A stretch of 64,000 nucleotides of DNA, taken from the NCBI GenBank assembly GCA_028826165.1, contig JAPDFW010000145.1, positions 1-64,000 of the forward strand. The letters are read 5' to 3'. The translations under genes and the position numbers were made by a program. This document shows positions 10,240 to 20,650 of this stretch, in pieces; positions within the stretch are counted from its first letter, which is position 1, and each line of letters begins with the position of its first letter. The notes beneath the pieces are model-generated. The model was not told the DNA's origin and did not search any database. It worked only from the letters and a program-made list of their open reading frames with translations. The DNA comes from Anaeramoeba ignava (lineage: Eukaryota; Metamonada; Anaeramoebidae).

Positions 10240-12322
10240 CTAATTTTCATCTGATGATTCTTTTTCTGCATTTATTGGAACAAAAAATCTTCGTTGTTGC
10301 TGTTGCTGAATAACTTTGTAAGTTGAATGATCTTCTTTATTAACCAAATCTATATTTTGGTTGCCTCTATAATTTTGCTCTTCAGTTTCTGTTTGTTGAA
10401 ATTGCTCAGAAAATTCAGAGAATTGAAGCTTCTTTTTGCTCTTCATTTTTGGTTTTTGGTGTTTTAAAAAAGTAGTTGATTTTGATTTTGATTTTGATTT
10501 TGATTTTCGATTTCGATTTTGATTTTGATTTTGATTTTGGTTTTGATTTTGATTTTCGATTTCGATTTCGATTTTGATTTTGATTTTGATTTTGATTTTG
10601 ATTTTGATTTTGATTTTGATTTTGATTTTGGTTTTGATTTTGATTTTGATTTTGGTTTTGATTTTGGTTTTGGTTTTGGTTTTGATTTTGATTTTGATTT
10701 TGATTTTGATTTTGATTTTGATTTTGATTTTGATTTTGATTTTGATTTTGGTTTTGGTTCTAGTTCTACTTCTACTTCGGGTTCTATTTCTTGTTCTGAT
10801 TGTGATTGCGATTCTGATCTTGAATTTGAATTTGAATTTGATTTTGAATTTGAAATTTGAAATTGAAATAGATTGTGTTTGCGATTTTGAATTTGAATTT
10901 GATTTTGATTTTGAATTTGAAATTGAAATAGATTGTGTTTGCGATTTTGATTTTGATTTTGATTTTGATTTTGATTTTGATTTTGATTTGGAAATATATT
11001 CTTCTTTTCCATTTTCATTTATATCAGGTATTCTGGATTGGGATCGTGTCTGAATGCGAGCAAGTCTTCTAGATGTATTTGATTCATTTCTTTTTGGTAA
11101 AAAAACTCTTCTTTGGCTTCGGTAATTTGAGCGGTTATTGGCATGAGTATTATTAGAAAGATTATTGGTAAAATAATGATGTTGATTATTATTATTATTG
11201 TTGTTGGTGATGGTGGTCGTGTTGCTTTTATTCCTATCGTTGTTTAGATTATCATTTGTAATATTTGAAATATGACTAATATCAAAAGAATATAATTTCG
11301 TTTTTGTTTTTTTTTTTTTTTTTTGTTTTTGTTTTTTTACTTATTTCTCCTTTGATTTTGGATTAACTTTTGTTTTTTCACTTCAGGATCGTTTTCTTGA
11401 TGAAGTATATGCAAATTTTCCTCCATATTAACAAGTGTGGGATTGGTTCTTTTTGGGGGATTATTATTCCTTCTAGTTTGTTTCCAATCAAGAATTTCCT
11501 TATTAATATTTTCTTCCAGATATTGTTCTGATGCGTTATTCACACATCTAGAATATATGTATCTTCTTTTTTCACCTTCTCGGATATTATTTGCGCATCT
11601 CTTAAATATTTCTAGAGTTCCAAGATCGCGCATTTCGTTTTCGCAAGGACAAATATGTGGTTTACTTTTGTATTGAAAGCATAATGAACACTTTTTTTTT
11701 TGTGAAGAATTTTGGCTCTCTCGACCATCACCTTGATGATCTTGGTTAGTTTGGATTTTTGCTTTTGTTTTCTTTTATATATATATATATATATTTCAAA
11801 AGAAAAATTACCTAATTCCTGTTCTCGACGCATTCTCCTCTGTTCACCTGAATATGGAGAGATATTTCTTCTTGTATTTTCATTTACATATGTGTGATTC
11901 GAGAAGACTTGATCAATTTCGGATTCATTCTCTTCATAAGATCTTTCCAAAAAGGGGAAGTTATCGAGGGAATTATCCATATCTGTTTCATAAAAATGTT
12001 CATCTCCTAAAATATGGGATGAATTCTCAAAGAGTGGAGGAATTGGAGGTTTCATATCTTCGTTATTTTGATTTCTTAAAATTTCAATGGCTTTCAAAAA
12101 AGCAGTTGCATCTATAAAATAACTTCTCCAAAGTTGTGTGACAATTTCAATACTTTCTGCAGTTGAATATGTTTGAACCGAACCTATAATTTTGAATCTT
12201 AATAAGCAATTCACAATGGTTTCACTTTGGTAACCTAGTGAAAAAATCATTTGGAGTTCCTTCTTTAATTCCTGAAAAGTCTCTTCCTCGTTTTCGTTAT
12301 TTTCATCAAGTTCAATTTCCAT
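10240..12322 (-). CDS. UBA plus degenerate-RING (IAP-like) protein with Lys/Ser/Ile-rich tail, 3 exons
   Basis: Predicted exons 12322-11812, 11740-11341 and 11275-10240 give one frame of about 648 residues. The two removed segments start with GT, end with AG and restore phase exactly. The start is the Met at 12322; the longer upstream frame is a T-rich array artefact. Residues ~22-66 resemble an IAP-type UBA domain (LGY...KI..G...Y.T.E.IV..L). Residues 188-236 resemble an IAP/MGRN-type RING: C188-x2-C191, C201-P-C203, then GxLEIxKRCANN with C219 and C236. The Cys expected near 216, 231 and 234 are Phe, Tyr and Ser, so zinc binding and ubiquitin-ligase activity are doubtful. No BIR domain is seen. 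Exon 3 has an Asn-rich stretch, a very long AAAATC-encoded KS/IK run, and a normal-looking C-terminus rich in Gln and Glu. The role is inferred only from domain resemblance. It lies 127 bp downstream of a broken transposase on the same strand, so it may be a host gene or element cargo. Confidence 0.65.
10481..11000 (-). repeat. AAAATC hexamer expansion inside exon 3
   Basis: The minus strand is mostly AAAATC, with AAAACC and AAATCG variants, and contains two copies of a longer segment including GCAAACACAATCTATTTC. All three minus frames stay open here (KI, KS or NQ repeats), so small indels change the amino-acid type without ending the protein. Confidence 0.85.
11276..11340 (-). other. Intron 2 of the UBA/RING-like gene
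   Basis: 65 nt, starting GTAAAAAAAC and ending GATATTAG, phase 2. Without splicing, translation stops at the TAA inside the 5' splice site. Splicing joins exon 2 to the clearly protein-like Asn-rich exon 3 in frame. Confidence 0.65.
11741..11811 (-). other. Intron 1 of the UBA/RING-like gene
   Basis: 71 nt, starting GTAATTTTT after exon 1 (phase 1) and ending ACTAACCAAG, where CTAAC is a good branch-point match very close to the 3' AG. An alternative 3' AG at 11762 keeps the same phase and would add seven residues. Confidence 0.6.
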
Positions 12323-12334
12323 GTTAAAGCAAAA

Positions 12335-12435
12335 AAAAATGAAAACACAAAAAAATGAAAACAAAAAAATGAAAACAAAAAAATGAAAAACAAAAATGAA
12401 AAACAAAAATGAAAACAAAAATGAAAACAAAATGA
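12335..12435. repeat. Short AAAAATGAAAAC array between the two island genes
   Basis: About eight loose copies of a 10-13 bp unit AAAAATGAAAAC. It separates the transposase stop codon from the start codon of the UBA/RING-like gene, so it would hold the 5' UTR and promoter of that gene. Confidence 0.75.
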
Positions 12436-12448
12436 AATATATTTTCAT

Positions 12449-13595
12449 TTATTTTTTCAAAAATTCATAATCTTTTTCAAAATAGCATTGAGCATCTTGC
12501 GTGGAATTAAATTTCTGAACAAGATCTTGCCATGTTTGGAAAGGATTTTCAAGAAATTCTTTTCGATAACTTGCTAAAGTACGCTTTAGCCAACCAAATC
12601 CCATTTCGATTGGGTTGAGTTCTGGGGAATATGGTGGAAGGTAAATAATTAAGTGATTGAATTCCTGATAATATCCTTTGACAAGGTTATCCACAGAATG
12701 ATGGATAGAGCAATTATCCATGACTACTGCAGACGATTCTGATAGAAGTGGAAGCAAAACTTCGATCATAAATTGTGCAAATTTAACTCCATTAATTGAA
12801 TCTTGATATGAATCCATACAAACAAATCCATTATTAGACAGTGCACATATTGAATTTATCCGATGTTTCTCATCTTTTGCAATAAAAGGCGATAAAATTT
12901 CTTCGTTTTTTTTTGTGAAAAGAATCTAAATTCACACCAACTTCATCAATAAAAATAACATTGTTGTCTCCAAATAGATCAAATATTTCTTTCATATATT
13001 CCTTGAATTTGGCATGGAAATGCTTGTTTTCTTCTGTAAACTTTCTCGGAGATCTCAAAGATAGTTTCTTTTTGGAATATTTTAATTGATTCGTGATATA
13101 TTTATATAAACTAGAAATCGAAATATCTAAGCTAAATTCCTCATTTAATTTCGATTGAATTTCTCGAATATATATTGAGGGTTGTTTCTTGATTTCATTT
13201 TTGATAAATTCTTCATGTGTCAATGTTAATTTCTTTTTCGAATTGGAAGTTTTATGTGAATTTTTTATGATCTTTTCTGTTGTTTTGATTATCGCTTCTA
13301 CAAAAATATAATGAAAATCCTCTTCAACCATCATCTCTACTTTTTCCGAAAACAAGGCTGCTACATTTTTTACAAATTTTTGATTAAGTTTATGAATATA
13401 TGAATGCCCTACGCACAAAATTTCTTCCATTTGTGCAAATGTGAGATGAGATTTGTCTTTGAAAATTTCACAAATTAAGTTTTCGCTCAGTAATAATAAT
13501 ACTTGAATTACAACCCTTGGTTCATAGGAATACCCAGGAAAATACACATTGCCTGTTTTGTTTAACTGAAAATTGAAAATTTTCTTTGTGTCCAT
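12449..13595 (-). pseudogene. Tc1/mariner-IS630 superfamily DDE transposase, frameshifted
   Basis: Cut-and-paste transposase acting on its element's ends in the nucleus. Part 1 (13595-12870, 241 codons) has two helix-turn-helix-like stretches (about residues 48-75 and 138-172, the second with the IYIREIQSKLNEEF pattern typical of IS630/Tc1) and the first catalytic Asp, D217 in FIDEVGVNLD. Part 2 (from the Met at 12817, 122 codons) has the second Asp in VVMDN and the Glu in YSPELNPIE, with 36 residues between them. The frames are joined at a run of nine A on the minus strand (12906-12914). One base too many in that run explains the break: the next frame over continues open through the gap into part 2. 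Combined length near 380 residues is normal for the family. No convincing terminal inverted repeats were found, so element limits are unknown. Confidence 0.85.
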
Positions 13596-13599
13596 TTCT

Positions 13600-13809
13600 A
13601 AAAAAAAAATGATTTTTTTATTTTTTTATTTTTTTCATTTTTTTCATTTTTTTTTTCTCAAAGAATAATTATAAAAATAAAAATAATATCAATAAAATGA
13701 AAGGAAATCTCATAAAAGAATAAAATATTCAATCCAATCCAATCCAATTCAATTCAAAAGTAAATTTATTTATTTATTTATTTAAAAATTTAAAAATTTA
13801 ATTTTATTT
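13600..13809. repeat. Right edge of gene island and SatB leader
   Basis: T-rich start, then AAAATGAAAGGAAATCTC and (AATCC)n/(AATTC)n short repeats that also precede SatB near 5480-5600. Repeat sequence therefore resumes right after the transposase start codon. Confidence 0.65.
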
Positions 13810-15464
13810 TTATTTCAATTATAAATAATTAAATAATAAATTTAAATTAATTATTTTATTTCTATTCTTAATTTTATATTTATTTTAAATTATAAAATTA
13901 TATTTTATTATTTATTTTTATTATTAATTATTTAATTAAATATTTTTATTATTTTTATTTCAATTATAAATAATTAAATAATAAATTTAAATTATTTATT
14001 TTATTTCTATTATTTATTTTATATTTATTTCAAATTATAAAATTATATTTTATTATTTATTTTTATTATTAATTATTTAATTAAATATTTTTATTATTTT
14101 TATTTCAATTATAAATAATTAAATAATAAATTTAAATTAATTATTTTATTTCTATTATTAATTTTATATTTATTTTAAATTATAAAATTATTTTTTATTA
14201 TTTATTTTTATTATTAATTATTTAATTAATTATTTTTATTATTTTTATTTCAATTATAAATAATTAAATAATAAATTTAAATTAATTATTTTATTTCTAT
14301 TATTAATTTTATATTTATTTTAAATTATAAAACTATTTTTTATTATTTATTTTTATTATTAATTATTTAATTAAATATTTTTATTATTTTTATTTCAATT
14401 ATAAATAATTAAATAATAAATTTAAATTATTTATTTTATTTCTATTATTTATTTTATATTTATTTTAAATTATAAAATTATATTTTATTATTTATTTTTT
14501 ATTATTAATTATTTATTTAAATATTTTTATTATTTTTATTTCAATTATAAATAATTAAATAATAAATTTAAATTAATTATTTTATTTCTATTATTAATTT
14601 TATATTTATTTTAAATTTATAAAATTATATTTTTATTAATTATTTTTATTATTAATTATTTAATTAATTATTTTTATTATTTTTATTTCAATTATAAATA
14701 ATTAAATAATAAATTTAAATTAAATATTTTATTTCTATTATTAATTTTATATTTATTTTAAATTATAAAATTATATTTTTTTATTATTTATTTTTATTAT
14801 AAATTATTTAATTTAAATATTTTTATTATTTTTATTTCAATTATAAATAATTAAATAATAAATTTAAATTAATTATTTTATTTTATATTATTTTTTATTT
14901 TTATTTTAAAATTATAAAATTATATTTTATTATTTATTTTTATTATTAATTATTTAATTAAATATTTTATTATTTTTATTTCAATTATAAATAATTAAAT
15001 AATAAATTTAAATTAATTATTTTATTTCTATTATTAATTTTATATTTATTTTAAATTATAAAATTATATTTTTATTATTTATTTTTATTATTAATTATTT
15101 AATTAAATATTTTTATTATTTTTATTTCAATTATAAATAATTAAATAATAAATTTAAATTAAATATTTTATTTCTATTATTAATTTTATATTTATTTCAA
15201 ATTATAAAATTATATTTTATTATTTATTTTTATTATTAATTATTTAATTAAATATTTTTATTATTTTTATTTCAATTATAAATAATTAAATAATAAATTT
15301 AAATTAATTATTTTATTTCTATTATTAATTTTATATTTATTTTAAATTATAAAATTATATTTTATTATTTATTTTTATTATTAATTATTTAATTAAATAT
15401 TTTTATTATTTTTATTTCAATTATAAATAATTAAATAATAAATTTAAATTTATTATTTATTTCT
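13810..15464. repeat. SatB satellite, longest block
   Basis: About a dozen ~143-bp monomers with TTTCAATTATAAATAATTAA (for example near 13817, 13957, 14099, 14246, 14394). They vary mainly in T-run lengths and in AATTATTTT versus AAATATTTT. Confidence 0.85.
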
Positions 15465-15960
15465 ATTATTTTTTATTAGGTTAAATAGGTTTTAAATTGA
15501 AAATTTTGATTAGTGCTTTTATTTTTTAAAAACAAAAAAACAAAAAAAAATTCACTTTCAAAAACATTTTAATTAATGTAATCTTTATAAAATCAAAAAT
15601 CAAAAATCAAAAATGAAAAATGAAAAGAATTTATAATTAATTAATTAATTAATTGATTCTAAATTAATTAATACAAGATTCAAAAATAATTAACAAAATC
15701 TTTTTAATTATTTAAAATATAAAAGAATCAAAAAATAATCAATATTAATATTAATATTAATAATATTAAAATCAATTTTTCTTTCAATATCAATAATCAA
15801 AACAAAAAAACTATTCATTAACAAAATAAATTTATTAATATTAATTCTAAATTTTTAATTTTTAATTTTAGTTATAATTTACATTTATTGAAGGAAATTT
15901 CTTATTGTTGTTATTGTTCTTGTTCTTGTTGATAATTTAAAACAAAAATAACGAAAAATA
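15465..15960. repeat. Linker module L plus SatC leader, copy 3
   Basis: Same order as at 8795-9263, with AGGTTAAATAGGTTTTAAAT and the TTCTTATTGTTGTTATTGTT leader. Confidence 0.75.
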
Positions 15961-16110
15961 AATTGATTGATTTTCAGATTGATTTTCAGATTGATTTTCA
16001 GATTGATTTTTAGATTTATTTTCAGATTGATTTTCAGATTTATTTTCAGATTTATTTTCAGATTTATTTTCAGATTTATTTTCAGATTTATTTTCAGATT
16101 GATTGATTGA
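15961..16110. repeat. SatC 12-bp minisatellite, array 2
   Basis: About 12 units, with GATTGATTTTCA at the start and GATTTATTTTCA later. This is the shortest of the four arrays. Confidence 0.9.
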
Positions 16111-16440
16111 TTTAATTTGATTTATTTCTCTCTTTATTTGGATAATTTTGCTTTTTAAAAATGATTTAGAAACTATTGAATGAATACTTTACAAACCAAA
16201 TGAATTGATTTATTTTCATTTAAGAAGACAAATAACACATAATTTATATTTATATTTATATTTCTATTTATATTTTTCAATAAATAAAATAAAAAGAAAT
16301 GATTTTTTTATTTATCATTTTTGAAATAAAAATCAAAATAAAAATAAAAACCAAAATCAAAATCAAAACAATGTAAAGTTTGATTATAATTAATTACGAT
16401 TTATTTATAATTTATGAATGAAAAATTATTTTAGATTTTA
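16111..16440. repeat. SatC trailer and linker
   Basis: Contains the trailer TTAGAAACTATTGAATGAAT that follows every SatC array, TTTCATTTAAGAAGACAAAT, a short TTTATA run, then AAAATCAAAAC and TGTAAAGTTTG. No gene seen. Confidence 0.65.
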
Positions 16441-17035
16441 ATAATAAAAAAAAAATGAAAAAAAAAAAAATGAAAATAATATCAAGTTGAAGACTAACTA
16501 ACGTTTGGTTGCAATTTCTTAACTGAAAGTTATTCTAGATTTGGATAAAAAATTGAAATGAAAAAAAAAAATGAAAATAATATCAAGTTGAAGACTAAGT
16601 AACGTTTGGTTGCAATCTCTTAACTGAAAGTTATTTTAGATTTGGATAAAAAATTGAAATGAATAAAAAAAATGAAAATAATATCAAGTTGAAGACTGAG
16701 TAACGTTTGGTTGCAATTTCTTAACTAAAAGTTATTCTAGATTTGGATAAAAAATTGAAATGAAAAAAAAATGAAAAAAATTTGTAAAAAATAATGTAAA
16801 AAATAATGTAAAAATTGACAAAAAAATGAAAATAATATCAAGTTGAAGATTTATTTAACGTTTGGTTGCAATTTCTTAACTGAAAATTATTCTAGATTTG
16901 GATAAAAATTGAAATGAAAAAAATGAAAATAATATCAAGTTGAAAACTAAATTTAATTTTATTGCAATTTTTAACTAAAAATTATTCTAGATTTGGATAA
17001 AAATTGAAATGAAAAAATGAAAAAAATGAAAAAAT
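16441..17035. repeat. ~100-bp tandem repeat, five copies
   Basis: The landmark AATATCAAGTTGAAGACT occurs near 16479, 16580, 16681, 16835 and 16931. Each is followed by AACGTTTGGTTGCAATTTCT and TTATTCTAGATTTGGATAAA, with decay in the last copy. One interval is lengthened by an (AAAAATAATGT)n insert near 16790. It is less AT-extreme than its surroundings and unique in the window. Confidence 0.85.
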
Positions 17036-17284
17036 TTTTATGATTTTTTTCATTTTTTGTTATTTTTTATTAATTTTTAAAAATTTTTGTATAAATTTAC
17101 ATTATTTCATCCTCAGTCAATCGAAAACGACTTAATAAAAAATTTAAATTAAAAATTAAAAATCAATTTATTTATATATTTTATTAAACAAATTTATTTT
17201 ATTTTATTTATTAATTTTTAAAAAAATAAAAATCAAAAATTTCAAAATTTCTAAATTTATATTTATTTTATAATTTATAATTTA
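17036..17284. other. AT-rich spacer
   Basis: Contains TCATCCTCAGTCAATCGAAA (17107-17126), a small island of normal complexity not seen elsewhere in the window, then AT-rich sequence leading to module P. No gene seen. Confidence 0.5.
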
Positions 17285-17505
17285 TTAAAATAATTAATTA
17301 AATTTCTTTTCACTTCATTTAGATTCAATTTATCTGATTATTATCTATTATTTATTTATTTATTATTTTAAATTATTTTATTTTTATTAATAAATTTTCA
17401 ATTTTGGAAAAATCAATCAATTAAATTAAAAATAATAATCAATCAATAATTTATTTCTAATTCATTTCATTTTTTCATTTCCAAAAATTTAAATCAAAAT
17501 TTAAA
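17285..17505. repeat. Linker module P, copy 3
   Basis: CACTTCATTTAGATTCAATT and the ATCAATCAATT landmarks. Slightly diverged from the other copies (ATTTTGGAAAAATCAATC). Confidence 0.7.
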
Positions 17506-18240
17506 AATCAATTTATTTATATATATTATAAACAAATTTATAACAAAATAATTAATTAATTTAATTTCAATTTATTTATAATTTATATTCAAAAATAAAA
17601 ATCAATTTCTCTCTATATATAAAATATATAAATTTAATTTTCAATTTATTTATAATTTAAATTAAAAATAAAAATCAATTTATTTATATATATTATAAAC
17701 AAATTTATAACAAAATAATTAATTAATTTAATTTTCAATTTATTTATAATTTATATTCAAAAATAAAAATCAATTTCTCTCTATATATAAAATATATAAA
17801 TTTATTTTTCAATTTATTTATAATTTAAATTAAAAATAAAAATCAATTTATTTATATATATTATAAACAAATTTATAACAAAATAATTTATTAATTTAAT
17901 TTCCAATTTATTTATAATTTATATTCAAAAATAAAAATCAATTTCTCTCTATATATAAAATATATAAATTTAATTTTCAATTTATTTTTAAATTTAAATA
18001 AAAATAAAAAAATCAATTTATTTATATATATTATAAACAAATTTATAACAAAATAATTAATTAATTTAATTTCAATTTATTTATAATTTATATTCAAAAA
18101 TAAAAATCAATTTCTCTCTATATATAAAATATATAAATTTAATTTTCAATTTATTTATAATTTAAATTAAAAATAAAAAAAATCAATTTATTTATATATA
18201 TTATAAACAAATTTATAACAAAATAATTTATAAATTTAAA
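17506..18240. repeat. SatA satellite, second block
   Basis: Four to five ~172-bp monomers with TATATATTATAAACAAATTT and CAATTTCTCTCTATATATAA. Confidence 0.85.
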
Positions 18241-18319
18241 TTCAAAAATAAAAAATCAATAATTTCAAAAATCTAAATTTATACTTATTTATATCATTAT
18301 TTATATTTATAATTTATCA

Positions 18320-18540
18320 AAGGTAATTAATTAATTAAATTTCTTTTTCACTTCATTTAGATTCAATTTATCTGATTATTATCTATTATTTATTTATTTA
18401 TTATTTTAAATTATTTTATTTTTATTAAATAAATTTTGATTTGGAAAATATCAATCAATTAATTAATAATCAATCAATAATTTATTTCTAATTCATTTCA
18501 TTTTTTTTTCATTTCCAAAATTTAAATCAAAATTTAAATT
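18320..18540. repeat. Linker module P, copy 4
   Basis: Same as the copy at 4040. It flanks the SatA block on the distal side exactly as there. Confidence 0.7.
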
Positions 18541-19870
18541 TTAAATCAAATTCAAAATCAAAATTTAAATCAAAATTTAAATCAAATTTAAATCAAATTC
18601 AAAATTCAAAATCTATTGATAATTTGTTCTGAAAATAAAATCTAAATATAAATATAAAAAACAAAATCAAATTGATATTATTTTTATATGTTTTATTTAG
18701 AAACAAAAAAAAATCATCAAATTTGTTTTGTTTTGTTTGTTTCATTTCTTTTAATATTTTTATCTAAAATAAATAAATTAAAAATCCAATTTTTCTTTTT
18801 CTTTTCTTTTCTTTTTTTATTGATTCAAAATATTCCATAAAAATAAAAATAAAAAATAAAAAAAATTGATTATTAATTTTTTTATAAGTTTTTGGAATTC
18901 CTTAAAATGTCTGTATTCATTTTAAAATATTTATCATTTTATTATTTTATTATTTTATTATTTATTTTTATTATTAATAAATTTAAATTATTGATTTTAT
19001 TTCTATTCTTAATTTTATATTTAATTTAAATTATAAAATTATATTTTATTATTTATTTTTATTATTAATAAATTTAAATTATTTATTTTATTTCTATTAT
19101 TAATTTTATATTTAATTTAAATTATAAAATTATATTTTATTATTTATTTTTATTATTAATTATTTAATTAATTATTTTTATTTATTTTGAAAACTTTTTA
19201 TTTCAAGACAATTTAATATCTAAATCCAAAACTACTTTATTAACTAATTTACTTGTAAGTTTATTTTAATTCACAAAATTTATAAATTTATAAATTAATT
19301 AATTAATTTTACTTATATTTTTATTTTTATATTAGATAAAATCTTTATTTTATTCATTTTCAATTCTTCCAAAAAAAAAATCATTATTTATAATCCACAA
19401 TTTACCAAAATTAATTAATTAATTATTTATTTATTTATTGAATTAATGAAACTTCTTTTTCACTTCATTTAGATTAGATTAGATTAGATTAGATTAGATT
19501 CAATTTATCTGATTATTTATTTATTTATTTATTTATTATTATTCATTTATTAATTTATTCCAAATTATTTTTATTTATATTTTTATTTATAAATAAATGG
19601 ATTTTTGATTTGGAAAATATCATTAATTAATTAATAAAATTAATTAAATTATTTTTAATTTTTCATTTTTCATTTTTCATTTTTCATTTTTTCATTTTTT
19701 CATTTTTTTCTTAGAAGAATAAAAATTATAAAATAAAAATAAAAATAAATTATCACAAAATGAAAGGAAATTCAAAACTAATAAAAATCAATTCAATTCA
19801 ATTCAATTCAATTCAATTCAAAAAAGTAAATTTATTTATTTATTTACTTAAAAATTTAAAAATTTAATTT
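18541..19870. repeat. Long-range duplicated spacer segment, copy 2
   Basis: Counterpart of 4266-5640, with GGAATTCCTTAAAATGTCTG near 18893, a GATTA array near 19472 and CATTTTTCATTTTTC runs. Indels not divisible by three relative to copy 1 argue against any gene here. Confidence 0.7.
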
Positions 19871-20119
19871 TATTTTATTTCAATTATAAATAATTAAATT
19901 TAATAAATTAAAAATTTTATTTTATTTTATTATTTATTTTATATTTAATTTAAATTTTATAAAATTATATTTTTATTATTTATTTTTATTATTAATTATT
20001 TAATTAAATATTTTTATTATTTTTATTTCAATTATAAATAATTAAATAATAAATTTAAATTAATTATTTTTAAATTAATTATTTATTTTAAATTTATTTT
20101 TAATTTTTATTTATTATTT
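19871..20119. repeat. SatB satellite, degenerate remnant
   Basis: One recognisable monomer (near 20025) followed by sequence in which many positions have drifted to T or A. This is the most decayed SatB block. Confidence 0.65.
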
Positions 20120-20650
20120 TTTTATTATTTTTATTGTATTTAGGTTTTAAATTGAAAATTTTGATTTATTATTTTATTTTATTTTTATTTTTTAAAACAA
20201 AAACAAAATATGTTTTTAGGTTTTCAAAAACATTTTAATTAATGTTTATTTTTATAAAATCAAAAATCAAAAATCAAAAATCAAAAATGAAAAGAATTTA
20301 TAATTAATTAATTAATTAATTAATTGATTCTAAATTAATTAATATAAGATTCAAAAATAATTAACAAAATCTTTTTAATTATTTAAAATGTAATCAAAAA
20401 TCAAAAAATCAAAAAATAATCAATATTAATATTAATAATAATATTAAAATCAATTTTTCTTTCAATATCAATAATCAAAACAAAAAAAACTATTCATTAA
20501 CAAAATAAATTTATTAATATTAATTCTAAATTTTTAATTTTTAATTTTAATTTTAATTTACATTTATTGAAGGAAATTTCTTATTGTTATTATTGTTCTT
20601 GTTGTTGTTGTTGTTGATAATTTAAAACAAAAATAACGAAAAATAAATTG
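20120..20650. repeat. Linker module L (degenerate) plus SatC leader, copy 4
   Basis: The L landmark is reduced to TTTAGGTTTTAAATTGAAAA. The leader with TTCTTATTGTTATTGTTCTT and AAAATAACGAAAAATAAATT is intact. Confidence 0.7.

Noticed and set aside
10519-11053. Two + strand frames of 113 and 159 codons, and a 184-codon minus frame starting at 11018
   Set aside because: Other-frame shadows of the AAATC-rich exon 3; the spliced frame explains the flanking non-repetitive sequence better.
11437-12117. Three + strand frames of 61-87 codons
   Set aside because: Antisense to exons of the UBA/RING-like gene.
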